Numbered from the stretch's first letter, positions 1-7,245 are shown. The stretch: 17,580 nt of DNA from an uncultured Oscillospiraceae bacterium (GCA_934630495.1 CAKTVW010000043.1:1-17580), one strand, 5' to 3'. Numbers and translations are program-made. Notes: a model not told the origin generated them from the letters alone.

Positions 1-46
1 CACGCTGCGCCGTCTCATGCAGAATCTGACGCGCCCTTGGCGCTAT

Positions 47-84
47 AAAAAGCTTTTCAAGCTTTTTAACAGATTCCAGTATAA
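47..84. repeat. 38-bp palindromic intergenic repeat, copy 1
   Basis: This element begins with a perfect 9-bp inverted repeat, AAAAAGCTT-TTC-AAGCTTTTT, followed by a conserved tail reading AACAGATTCCAGTATAA. The same 38 bases recur at 4715-4752 with a single mismatch (C to T in the tail). Both copies lie in non-coding DNA and in the same orientation, which makes this a dispersed intergenic repeat rather than chance. To its left (31-43) is a further small hairpin, GCGCC-CTT-GGCGC. The function is unknown. It could act as a transcript-end hairpin or be a non-autonomous mobile palindrome. Confidence 0.75.
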
Positions 85-107
85 GACCGCGAAGCATCAT
101 CGACTTT

Positions 108-144
108 GTCATTGCGAGGCTTGCGGCGCAAGCCGTGGCAATCC
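108..144. repeat. REP-like imperfect palindrome (GTCATTGCGAGG type)
   Basis: A nested palindrome: the outer arms ATTGC (111-115) and GCAAT (138-142) enclose perfect 7-bp inner arms GGCTTGC (118-124) and GCAAGCC (128-134) around a 3-base loop. The outer sequence, GTCATTGCGAGG with GTGGCAATCC, resembles extragenic palindromes that I recall from many bacterial genomes. That resemblance is from memory. Only one copy is seen in this window, so its repetitive nature is inferred. Confidence 0.55.
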
Positions 145-173
145 GTCATCTCTTCCACCGCAACAACGCACGA

Positions 174-205
174 ATCGCACGGAGAATGTTCTCCGTGCGA
201 TTTTT
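174..205 (+). terminator. Strong hairpin followed by T5
   Basis: Perfect 13-bp inverted repeat, ATCGCACGGAGAA and TTCTCCGTGCGAT, separated by only two bases and followed by TTTTT on the plus strand. This is the form of a rho-independent terminator for plus-strand transcription. No plus-strand gene is visible to its left, so it would serve a gene outside the window. In the minus direction, downstream of the small genes ending at 268, it lacks a T-tract. It could alternatively be another intergenic palindrome. Confidence 0.5.
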
Positions 206-267
206 CGGCGTGTTTAACGGCGTATTTTGCGTTCTGCCGCGCGTTTGGCGGCGGGCAATGCGATTCC

Positions 268-375
268 CTACGTGATGCAGCGGATGAACTCAAGCGCGAT
301 GTAAATCTGTTCCGGCGACGCGTTTTTCAGTACCTCGATGATCTGCTGAATCAAGCTTTCCCTCAATTCTTCCAT
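268..375 (-). CDS. Small hypothetical protein, 35 aa
   Basis: A 35-residue protein (starting MEELRESLIQQ) that is probably entirely helical: an amphipathic segment LIQQIIEVL and a C-terminal half EQIYIALEFIRCIT, with no signal peptide. I chose the ATG at 375 because AAAGGGG sits about 8 bases upstream. A longer open frame up to 498 has no such site and reads as non-coding residues. Very short helical proteins of this pattern are common in clostridial phage and integrative-element regions, but I cannot assign a function. It lies downstream of another small minus-strand gene (498-677) and could share its transcript, or use a promoter in the 120-base gap. Confidence 0.55.
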   Translation of the reverse strand: MEELRESLIQQIIEVLKNASPEQIYIALEFIRCIT

Positions 376-439
376 TTTTGTTACCCCTTTCGTGCATTTG
401 TCACAAATTGCGACTTCAAATATTGTACAGTATTTCTCA

Positions 440-467
440 TTGCAAAACGTGGGAACAATGGTACAAT
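440..467 (+). promoter_or_regulatory. Candidate sigma-A promoter within an inverted repeat
   Basis: TTGCAA (440-445), a 16-base spacer and TACAAT (462-467) form a reasonable -35/-10 pair on the plus strand. The -10 box is part of an 8-bp inverted repeat, TATTGTAC (421-428) and GTACAATA (461-468), so a TACAAT box also faces the minus strand, though without a good -35. The plus-strand promoter would transcribe antisense into the gene at 498-677. No convincing sense gene follows it. Confidence 0.35.
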
Positions 468-497
468 AAATATGTATGAAAATATAGGGGTAGTGCA

Positions 498-677
498 CTA
501 ATGCAGCACCCTGTCCCGCTGCGGCTGCGTCCCCGTTCCGACGTCGGCGACGAGCGACACCAGCACCGGCGCCCCCTTGAGATAGTCCACGGAAAAGCTG
601 TGCACTCCCTCAAGCAGCTCGCCGTCGATGTAGATTTTTGTCTTGCCGTTTTCGGTGATAATTTGAATGTTCCGCAT
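498..677 (-). CDS. Small hypothetical protein, 59 aa
   Basis: A 59-residue soluble protein starting MRNIQIITENGKTKIYIDGE. Alternating hydrophobic residues suggest a small beta-rich fold. The N-terminal two thirds look like a folded domain and the tail (GTGTQPQRDRVLH) looks disordered. The ATG at 677 is preceded by GAGGAGGT at good spacing, which strongly supports both the start and the gene. It is similar in style to short accessory proteins of clostridial prophages and integrative elements, in keeping with the integrase nearby, but I do not recognise a named family. It diverges from the HTH gene at 848 across a 170-base control region. Confidence 0.7.
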   Translation of the reverse strand: MRNIQIITENGKTKIYIDGELLEGVHSFSVDYLKGAPVLVSLVADVGTGTQPQRDRVLH

Positions 678-718
678 GGCGTTACCTCCTCGTATCATCG
701 TCGCGCGACCACACTCCC

Positions 719-747
719 AACGTAACACCACAGGCGGGAAACGTCAA
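719..747 (-). promoter_or_regulatory. Possible promoter for the 59-aa gene
   Basis: On the minus strand, TTGACG (747-742), a 17-base spacer and TACGTT (724-719). The -35 box is close to consensus but the -10 box is poor. The position, about 40 bases upstream of the start at 677, is suitable. Confidence 0.3.
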
Positions 748-797
748 TGTTTATCGATTGCGTCCCCCGCTATCTCTTTCTCATCGTTGAAAATTGC

Positions 798-814
798 TTG
801 CGCCTTTTGCGCAA
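798..814. promoter_or_regulatory. Palindrome upstream of HTH gene, possible operator
   Basis: TTGCGC-CTTTT-GCGCAA is a perfect 6-bp inverted repeat ending 33 bases before the start of the HTH regulator, between divergent genes. This is where a DNA-binding protein of the neighbouring HTH type could autoregulate. Assigning it as an operator is inference from position and symmetry only. Confidence 0.3.
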
Positions 815-847
815 TGAAAAATCAAACGAAAAAAGAGGGGCTGCAAA

Positions 848-1294
848 TTGAAAACGGAAAGCATCATCGACGGAATCATCCAGAAAAGAAAAGAGACCGG
901 CATGACGAACCGGCAGATCGTGGAGGCCTCCGGGCTTTCCCGCGGAACGGTCGAACGCTTCTTCCGGCAAAACCCGACCCAAACGGTGACCATGCTGACG
1001 GTCAATGCAATCGCCGAGGCCGTCGGCTACACCATCGAGGGCGACGCACCGGACGACGCGCCGCCGGAGCAGCTTGCCGGCTTCTATAAGGAGCGGCTGC
1101 GCGTCATGGCTGCCCACTATGAGCGGCGGCTCAGGGAGAAAAACCGATGGCTGCGCGTCTTGGCGGTTGCCTGCGGCGTGCTGATTCTGTTCATTCTCGG
1201 CGTTCTTCTTTACGACGTGCTGTCCCCAAGTGTCGGCTGGTTCCGCCAGCAGATGCAGGGCACAGTCTCCGCCACCGCGTATATCTACAGATAA
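848..1294 (+). CDS. Membrane-anchored HTH (XRE/Cro-like) regulator
   Basis: A 148-residue protein with three parts: an N-terminal helix-turn-helix at about residues 18-42 (MTNRQIVEASGLSRGTVERF), a charged, probably helical linker at 73-100, and one transmembrane segment at about 102-122 followed by a short C-terminal tail. No signal peptide is present, so the DNA-binding domain should be cytoplasmic and tethered to the membrane. The start is TTG, chosen because GAGGGG lies 7 bases upstream and no ATG is available before residue 19. It ends 13 bases before the integrase start, so the two are very likely one operon. It probably controls that operon or the divergent small gene; this is inferred from context. 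Confidence 0.75.
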   Translation: MKTESIIDGIIQKRKETGMTNRQIVEASGLSRGTVERFFRQNPTQTVTMLTVNAIAEAVGYTIEGDAPDDAPPEQLAGFYKERLRVMAAHYERRLREKNRWLRVLAVACGVLILFILGVLLYDVLSPSVGWFRQQMQGTVSATAYIYR

Positions 1295-1307
1295 TCGAGG
1301 TACCCAC

Positions 1308-2345
1308 ATGCACATACCGGAACCGAAACAAAATAAAGACGGCACATGGAGGATCCAGCTCCGTATCAAAGGCCAATCCCTCGTCGTAACCGCCGATACC
1401 GCGAAGGAATGCAAGCGCCGCGCCGCCATCACCAAAGCCGAAGCCCAAACCGCCGCAAGGCCAATAAAAAAGAGTGAGCTGACGCTCACTCAGGCGATCG
1501 ATGCGTACATAGAAAAATTGTCGCCGGGAACCTCCCCGGCGACAGTGCGTTCGTACCGCTCTATTCAGAAAAATCGATTTCCCACCGTGATGGGGAAGAA
1601 GGTGTGCGACCTTGCGGACTACGATTGGGAGCAGGAGATCAACAATGCGCTGCGGCAGTATTCCAAGAAAACCGTAAAGAACTCTTGGGGCCTGATTAAA
1701 ACCGTCCTTGCTGAAAACGGCGTGCATATTGATGAAAAGCTCTCAACGGAGAAGCGGGCAAAGAAGAAAAAGAAGCATGTGTGGCTTGAACCGGATGAAA
1801 TCACGAAATTCGTCGCCGCCGCAAAAGACGATCCGCTCTGCGTCCCTATGCTGCTTGCCCTGATGTCGATGCGCATCGCGGAGATCGACGCGCTCCGTTG
1901 GGAAAACATCCGGCCGGACGCGGACTTCATCCAAACGACCGGCACTCGCGTCATGGATGAGAATAATCAATGGGTGGAGCAGGAGGAGCATAAAACCGAG
2001 GATTCCGACCGACAGGTCCCATTGTTGATTCCGGAGCTTCGCGCCGCGATCAAACGCGATTGGAAGCCGGAAGGGAAGCTGCTGGAGGTCCATCAAATGA
2101 CGCTGCGTCGTGCGGTGGAGCGCACCTGTGCAAAAGCGGGAGTAAAACGCATAACCGTCCATCAACTTCGCCATAGCTTCGCGTCCCTATCTGCGCACCT
2201 CGACATTCCGAAAGAAATATCGCGCGAAATCGGCGGTTGGTCCAATGATAATGTCATGGACGAAATTTATACCCACGTCGCCCGGGCCGATATCGAGCGG
2301 TATAAAACCAAAATGTGGGATTTTTATAATAGCAACGACAAGTGA
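1308..2345 (+). CDS. Tyrosine-type site-specific integrase
   Basis: A 345-residue phage-type integrase. An N-terminal DNA-binding region (about 5-50) is followed by a SAM-like core-binding domain (about 58-140) and the catalytic domain (about 158-340). The catalytic set is visible: Arg189 (MRIAEIDALRW), Lys229 by position, His285 and Arg288 (HQLRH), Trp311 in GGWSND at the third His/Trp position, and the nucleophile Tyr321 (EIYTHV). Nothing essential is missing, so it may be active. The ATG at 1308 is preceded by CGAGG at 7 bases; upstream in-frame codons overlap the HTH gene. It reads toward the 3' end of tRNA-Ser(GCU), 163 bases away, the usual arrangement when a tRNA gene is the attachment site. 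Confidence 0.92.
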   Translation: MHIPEPKQNKDGTWRIQLRIKGQSLVVTADTAKECKRRAAITKAEAQTAARPIKKSELTLTQAIDAYIEKLSPGTSPATVRSYRSIQKNRFPTVMGKKVCDLADYDWEQEINNALRQYSKKTVKNSWGLIKTVLAENGVHIDEKLSTEKRAKKKKKHVWLEPDEITKFVAAAKDDPLCVPMLLALMSMRIAEIDALRWENIRPDADFIQTTGTRVMDENNQWVEQEEHKTEDSDRQVPLLIPELRAAIKRDWKPEGKLLEVHQMTLRRAVERTCAKAGVKRITVHQLRHSFASLSAHLDIPKEISREIGGWSNDNVMDEIYTHVARADIERYKTKMWDFYNSNDK

Positions 2346-2470
2346 CGGCTCTCATAAGCATTCCCGTAAGCAAAATCTTTCCCAGAACCGCTATTTTTTG
2401 CCTATAAGCGGCCAAAAATACTCAAACCCGCTACAGCGCAACCCCACCGCAAACCATTGAAAATAAAGGA

Positions 2471-2502
2471 AAAGCCTTGAAACGCTGACGTTTCAAGGCT
2501 TT
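2471..2502 (-). terminator. Hairpin terminator after the tRNA-Ser pair
   Basis: A perfect 14-bp stem, AAAGCCTTGAAACG and CGTTTCAAGGCTTT, with loop CTGA. Reading on the minus strand it is followed by a T-rich stretch (TTTTCCTTTATTTT), and it begins 6 bases after the CCA end of tRNA-Ser(GCU). It may also stop the convergent integrase transcript, but the plus side has weaker T content. Confidence 0.8.
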
Positions 2503-2508
2503 CCATTT

Positions 2509-2600
2509 TGGCGGAGTGAGAGAGATTTGAACTCTCGCGCGCTTTTTACACGCCTACTCCCTTAGCAGGGGAGCCCCTTCGGCCTCTTGGGTATCACTCC
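2509..2600 (-). tRNA. tRNA-Ser (anticodon GCU)
   Basis: The minus strand folds into a complete serine tRNA. The acceptor arm GGAGTGA pairs with TCACTCC, the discriminator base is G, and CCA is encoded. The anticodon arm is CTCCC-CTGCTAA-GGGAG, giving GCT (reading AGC/AGU codons). A long variable arm (class II) follows, then a T arm with loop TTCAAAT. The 5' end is at 2600. It lies 28 bases downstream of tRNA-Ser(UGA), in the same transcript. Its 3' end faces the integrase gene. Confidence 0.95.
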
Positions 2601-2628
2601 GAATCAAAGCACAATATAGAGGAGAAAC

Positions 2629-2717
2629 TGGCGGAGAGAGTGGGATTCGAACCCACGGCGCATTGCTGCGTCACCGGTTTTCAAGACCGGCTCCTTAAAC
2701 CGCTCGGACATCTCTCC
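2629..2717 (-). tRNA. tRNA-Ser (anticodon UGA)
   Basis: A complete class II serine tRNA on the minus strand. The acceptor GGAGAGA pairs with TCTCTCC, with discriminator G and encoded CCA. The anticodon arm is CCGGT-CTTGAAA-ACCGG, giving TGA (reading UCN, mainly UCA). The long variable arm is GACGCAGCAATGCGCC, and the T loop is TTCGAAT. It is the first gene of the two-tRNA operon and follows a consensus promoter closely. Confidence 0.95.
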
Positions 2718-2733
2718 GAATCTTAGCTTGATA

Positions 2734-2762
2734 ATTCTAACATGCATTTCCCGATTTGTCAA
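2734..2762 (-). promoter_or_regulatory. Consensus promoter of the tRNA-Ser operon
   Basis: On the minus strand TTGACA (2762-2757), a 17-base spacer and TAGAAT (2739-2734), about 17 bases before the 5' end of tRNA-Ser(UGA). The -35 box contains the TGA stop codon of the M50 protease gene, so promoter and upstream gene are packed together. Confidence 0.85.
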
Positions 2763-3361
2763 CTGTTTCTGCACAAAAATCTTCCTCTCGTCGGAAATAC
2801 CGTCCCCGCGATGCGCACGAAAAGCAGTCCGCATACGATCACCGGCCACAGACCCGCGTGCCATGCGCAGGTAAGATAACACGAAAAGGCCGTAAGTGCC
2901 AGCATGGAGAGCACAACGATGCATTTTTCCGCGATTTCCGCAGCGCGGACGGGCAGCAAAAGCAGCAGCGCGGCACGCAGGATCCTGCCCCCGTCGAGCG
3001 GATACAGCGGGAGAAGATTGAAAAGAAGCAGACAGAGGTTCACCAGTGCGAAGATCGGCGCCCGCTTTGCAAACAGCAGAGCAAGGAGCAGATTAGCGGC
3101 CGGACCGGCAGCGGCGGCAAGCAGCTCCTTTCCGTAGGAAAGCGGCTCGGTTTGCAGCACCGCGCCGCAGGCGGAAAGGCAAAGCTTATGTACCCGCGCC
3201 GAAAGCAGACGCAGGGCAAGCAGATGCGCGGCCTCATGTAGGGTCGCCGCCAGCAGAAACGGGAAAAAGCTTCCCGCCGGGTCAAAATAAAAAAACGCAC
3301 ACAGAAACGCCAAAAACGCAGGCGTGATCTCAATTCTTTGACGAATTTCGGATATTTTCAC
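2759..3361 (-). CDS. M50 (site-2 protease, SpoIVFB-like) membrane metallopeptidase
   Basis: A 200-residue, highly hydrophobic protein with about five or six membrane segments. The zinc-binding motif HEAAH (His42, Glu43, His46) lies in the second hydrophobic segment. The third ligand is Asp123 in the motif NLLPLYPLDGGRIL, as in the SpoIVFB group of intramembrane proteases. The family cuts membrane-embedded substrates; SpoIVFB activates pro-sigma-K in Bacillus, but the substrate here is unknown. I chose the GTG at 3361 because GGTGGAGG sits 6 bases upstream; an in-frame ATG at 3379 would place that site inside the gene. The start lies within the 3' end of the preceding gene (32-base overlap), implying translational coupling. 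Confidence 0.85.
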   Translation of the reverse strand: MKISEIRQRIEITPAFLAFLCAFFYFDPAGSFFPFLLAATLHEAAHLLALRLLSARVHKLCLSACGAVLQTEPLSYGKELLAAAAGPAANLLLALLFAKRAPIFALVNLCLLLFNLLPLYPLDGGRILRAALLLLLPVRAAEIAEKCIVVLSMLALTAFSCYLTCAWHAGLWPVIVCGLLFVRIAGTVFPTRGRFLCRNS

Positions 3362-3569
3362 AAAAAACCTCCACCGCATTTCCTATGCCGTCTCCGTCCG
3401 CCAGCGAAGAAACCATCTGGCTGACAGCCTGCGAGATACGGTTGTCCTCTTCCCCGCTGATCCAGTGTCCGACCTCGCGCCCGAACTCGGGAAAGAAGCA
3501 TTTCAGCGCGATCGCGGCGGCCAGCAGCACACCACAGAGAAAGATCCCTTTGCGCAAAAATCGCAGCAT
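3330..3569 (-). CDS. Small single-pass membrane protein upstream of M50 protease
   Basis: A 79-residue protein with a basic N-terminus (MLRFLRKG), one hydrophobic segment at about residues 8-26, and a soluble, acidic C-terminal part with no recognised motif. The ATG at 3569 is preferred because GAGGTG lies 6 bases upstream. GTG at 3578 and ATG at 3575 are alternatives in the same frame but overlap or crowd that site. Its last 32 bases overlap the start of the M50 protease gene, so the two should be co-translated. By position it could be a partner or regulator of the protease, loosely analogous to SpoIVFA preceding SpoIVFB, but there is no LytM domain and no similarity that I can point to. Function unassigned. 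Confidence 0.65.
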   Translation of the reverse strand: MLRFLRKGIFLCGVLLAAAIALKCFFPEFGREVGHWISGEEDNRISQAVSQMVSSLADGDGIGNAVEVFCENIRNSSKN

Positions 3570-3612
3570 CCCCATCACCTCAACGGTATTTTATGGAGCT
3601 TTTCCCAAAATA

Positions 3613-3645
3613 TGCGGATATGCATAAAAAATCATGCTTTCCGCA
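3613..3645. promoter_or_regulatory. Imperfect palindrome in the divergent 3570-3677 gap
   Basis: TGCGGA (3613-3618) and TCCGCA (3640-3645), with an inner GCAT/ATGC pairing, sit between the divergent small-membrane-protein/M50 pair and the M23 gene. It could be a shared operator or a promoter-region hairpin. I could not identify clear -35/-10 boxes for either direction here. Confidence 0.2.
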
Positions 3646-3677
3646 AACTATTTTTCGATAGTGCGGAGGTGTGGCTC

Positions 3678-4646
3678 GTGAAGAAAAGGCTTGTGCTGTT
3701 TTTGATACTGCTATCGCTGATAACGCCCCATGCGTCAGCGGACTTTATCCGCTGGGTGGATTTCACGGTCGGCTACCCCGCTCTGCGGCAGGCGCTGGAG
3801 CTGGACATTGCTTCGCAGGGAGAGGAAAAGCCGCTGAATTGGATCGATATTTTGGCGCTTGCCGCGACGCGCACCGGCGGCAGCGGCATCCACGTCAAGA
3901 GCGTCCTTGCGGCGGCGGACGAGCTTCGCGGCGATCGAGCGCCGCAGGAATTTCTCGGCGAACAGTACAAATATTTTGCGTACTATCGGCAGGCATATCA
4001 GGCCGTGTTGGGCGGCTTAGTCGGCAGTTATGCGATCCAAGTCACGGACAAAACGACCGGTCAGGTGCAATGGGTCGCGGCTTACGGACTGAAGGCGTTC
4101 TCGCCGATCGCGTCGGGCTACGGCTACAGCCACTACGCCGATTTCGGCAATCGGCGCAGCTATGGCTTTGCACGGCGTCACCTCGGCAACGATCTGATCG
4201 GTGCACTCGGGACACCGATCGTTGCAGTGGAATCGGGCAGAGTCGAAGCGCTCGGTTGGAATCAATACGGCGGCTGGCGCATCGGCATCCGTTCCGACGA
4301 CAATCTGCGATACTATTATTACGCGCATCTGCAAAAGGATCATCCCTATGTCGACGGTCTGGCCGAGGGTCAGCACGTTCAGGCGGGAGATGTAATCGGC
4401 TTCATGGGCCGCACGGGCTACAGCACGCACGAGAACGTCAACAACATTGAGACCGTGCATCTGCATTTCGGCATTGAATTGGTTTTTGACGAGAGCCAAA
4501 AGGAATGTGACAGCGAGATCTGGATCGACCCTTACGCAATCGTAGAGCTGCTCTCGAGCCACACAAGCTCTGTCCGCTATGACCGCGAAAACAACAAATG
4601 GGAACGCGTGTATCCGTACCGCGATCTGGACCGCGAAACACTGTAA
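3678..4646 (+). CDS. Secreted M23 (LytM-type) metallopeptidase
   Basis: A 322-residue exported protein. The N-terminus, KKRL plus a hydrophobic run ending in HASA, is a signal peptide with likely cleavage near residue 21. Residues about 22-120 form an alpha-helical domain beginning FIRWVDFTV, which I recall from clostridial M23 proteins. The peptidase domain follows at about 140-290. All M23 residues are visible: His168 and Asp172 (HLGND), His217 (YAHL), and His261 and His263 (HLHFG). It should therefore be an active zinc peptidase acting on peptidoglycan peptides outside the membrane. The GTG at 3678 was chosen for the GGAGG 8 bases upstream and the signal peptide that it reveals. It is divergent from the M50 pair. 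Confidence 0.88.
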   Translation: MKKRLVLFLILLSLITPHASADFIRWVDFTVGYPALRQALELDIASQGEEKPLNWIDILALAATRTGGSGIHVKSVLAAADELRGDRAPQEFLGEQYKYFAYYRQAYQAVLGGLVGSYAIQVTDKTTGQVQWVAAYGLKAFSPIASGYGYSHYADFGNRRSYGFARRHLGNDLIGALGTPIVAVESGRVEALGWNQYGGWRIGIRSDDNLRYYYYAHLQKDHPYVDGLAEGQHVQAGDVIGFMGRTGYSTHENVNNIETVHLHFGIELVFDESQKECDSEIWIDPYAIVELLSSHTSSVRYDRENNKWERVYPYRDLDRETL

Positions 4647-4651
4647 GATAT

Positions 4652-4680
4652 AAGGAGAGAGGCCGTCGGCCTCTCTCCTT
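4652..4680 (+). terminator. 13-bp hairpin after the M23 gene
   Basis: A perfect stem AAGGAGAGAGGCC / GGCCTCTCTCCTT with loop GTC starts 5 bases after the M23 stop codon. There is no proper T-tract after it, so it may be a weak terminator or a transcript-stabilising hairpin. It is the first of three adjacent palindromes (see 4683-4752). Confidence 0.6.
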
Positions 4681-4682
4681 AC

Positions 4683-4752
4683 CAGCGTGCCGAAAAGGGT
4701 TTTTCGACACGCTGAAAAAGCTTTTCAAGCTTTTTAACAGATTCTAGTATAA
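4683..4752. repeat. Composite palindromic repeat, copy 2 of the 38-bp element
   Basis: Two palindromes are joined. The first (4683-4714) pairs CAGCGTG with CACGCTG and, after one mismatch, CGAAAA with TTTTCG. The second (4715-4752) is the 38-bp element also found at 47-84, with 37 of 38 bases identical. The right end of the element supplies the stop codon of the pseudogene on the minus strand (TAG at 4746-4744), so the repeat abuts or has replaced the original gene end. Confidence 0.75.
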
Positions 4753-5227
4753 AATGTAATCCGCCTCGGCGACCTTTCCTGCCGCCTCCATGCAGAAGGC
4801 GCGGACAGGTGCCGCAAGGGCAAACACCCAGATCGGCGCACAGACAGTAACATGCTCATAAGCGGTCGACAAAAAATTCGGCGAAAACATGTAAAACTGG
4901 ATGCATATCCGGAGCATCAGCGTTATGCCGAAAATTCCGCCCAAAAGTGCGCCGAGGCGCTTTTTTGGCAAAGAGAAGTGCAGCCGCTGTCAGATTCGTC
5001 AGACCGTTTACCGCAAGAAGCGCCCATCACGAAAAGGTCAGGTCGCGGAATAGGACATCGGCAAAGGGCAGCACCTGAAAATACGGAAGCATCGGTCCCA
5101 TCCATGTGGACTCCCCGAGGGGATCCAGCAGCATCATGAGCGCGCCGCCAACCGCACCCAAGCCGATAAACAGCGTCCAAAAAATCAGGACGCGTCTTGC
5201 GATCCGATAGCGCGATCTCACGCCCAT
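4744..5227 (-). pseudogene. Degraded membrane protein gene (nonsense plus frameshift)
   Basis: The first part starts at ATG 5227 (MGVRSRYRI) and runs 66 codons, through two hydrophobic segments, to a TGA at about 5029-5027. The same frame continues in protein-like fashion beyond it (WALLAVNGLTNL, then TAAALLFAKK). At a run of six A's near 4964-4969 the coding sense moves to another frame, giving RLGALLGGIFGI and more hydrophobic segments to the stop at 4744. One extra A would explain the shift. Joined, the pieces make a protein of about 160 residues with about four membrane segments. The family resembles small clostridial membrane proteins without a known function. It could be a true pseudogene or two sequencing/assembly errors; an in-frame stop and a shift together favour decay. 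Confidence 0.7.
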
Positions 5228-5274
5228 TTTCTATCACGCCTCAGTTCGACGGCGCTTTATTGCGCAAGCAGCAG

Positions 5275-5931
5275 CTATACCAGCTGCTGCTCGTTAATAA
5301 TCAGCTTAAATTGCAGGCCGAGCTTTTCTGCCGCCTTACGGCAGAGGATCATGCGCTGCATAAAAATTTCAAAATAGTCCATGACCGATCCGAAATGCGT
5401 ATCGACCGTCAGCTTGAGCTTGATGATCGTCCTTTCCTCGTTAATCTTTAAAAGGGATTTCGCAACGGAATAATTGACGCGGTCATGGATATCGAAGCTT
5501 GTCGTATCCTGATTCCGCACACGGCTGCGCCGCACGTCGGCCTTATCCGCCAGAATCAGCGCCGCCGCAACGGCGTTGACCGGTACACCGGTCCCTTCGT
5601 CGTGATTGCCGATCGCCGTAACGATCGTGGCGACATCCTGTGCCGGGAAGTCCAAGCCGTTAAGGATCTGGAAGGCCATGACCGCGCCGCTCTGCGAATG
5701 GTCAACGCGATTGACCAGATTCCCAATGTCATGGAGATATCCCGCGATCTGCGCCAGCTCGACCGTATGTGCATCATAGCCTAACGTTTCGAGGATATAT
5801 CCGGCCGTCGACGCAACATGGGTCACATGGGCAAAGCTGTGCTCCGTATAGCCGAGAGCCACCAGCGACTCGTCCGCGCGCTGAATATAGGCGCGGATGG
5901 TTTCGTTATTCGCAATTTCCTGAAAGGTCAT
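5275..5931 (-). CDS. HD-domain metal-dependent phosphohydrolase family protein
   Basis: A 218-residue soluble protein. The HD signature is present in order: a His cluster at 31-38 (HSFAHVTHV), His67-Asp68 in YLHDIG, His110-Asp111 in GNHDEG, and Asp129 in ILADKAD. These are the usual metal ligands of HD phosphohydrolases, which act on nucleotides or other phosphate esters; the substrate cannot be told from sequence. The C-terminal 70 residues form a separate alpha/beta part. I chose the ATG at 5931, which has AAGGAG 6 bases upstream; an open frame continuing to 6015 runs into the tuf terminator region. It follows the tuf terminator and precedes the degraded membrane gene by 47 bases, so those two may once have been one unit. 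Confidence 0.85.
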   Translation of the reverse strand: MTFQEIANNETIRAYIQRADESLVALGYTEHSFAHVTHVASTAGYILETLGYDAHTVELAQIAGYLHDIGNLVNRVDHSQSGAVMAFQILNGLDFPAQDVATIVTAIGNHDEGTGVPVNAVAAALILADKADVRRSRVRNQDTTSFDIHDRVNYSVAKSLLKINEERTIIKLKLTVDTHFGSVMDYFEIFMQRMILCRKAAEKLGLQFKLIINEQQLV

Positions 5932-5997
5932 ACTTTTCTCCTTGAAGTTCCGGGGCAAAAACAGAGCAAGATAAGCTTTGCGCCGTTTGCGCCGGGC

Positions 5998-6032
5998 AAA
6001 AAAAGAGCAGGGCAAATTTACTTGCCCTGCTC
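5998..6032 (-). terminator. Rho-independent terminator of the str operon (after tuf)
   Basis: On the minus strand GAGCAGGGCAA pairs perfectly with TTGCCCTGCTC across a 6-base loop and is followed by seven T's. It begins 10 bases beyond the tuf stop codon. Confidence 0.95.
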
Positions 6033-6042
6033 CGATGGTTAA

Positions 6043-7245
<1,203 letters not shown>

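Noticed and set aside
280..300. Second copy of the tRNA-Ser 3' end as an attachment site
   Set aside because: TGAACTCAAGCGCG resembles the tRNA's TGAACTCTCGCGCG at only 11 of 14 positions and lies inside the 35-aa coding sequence, so chance is the better explanation.
106..501. Plus-strand open frame of 131 codons
   Set aside because: It crosses the repeats, the hairpin at 174-201 and the antisense of the 35-aa gene. It has no ribosome binding site and its residues do not look like a protein.
5027..5029. TGA read as an amino acid (recoding) in the membrane-protein gene
   Set aside because: The same gene also has a frameshift. Other genes in the window end in TGA normally, for example the 52-aa gene and the M50 protease, so decay or sequencing error is simpler.
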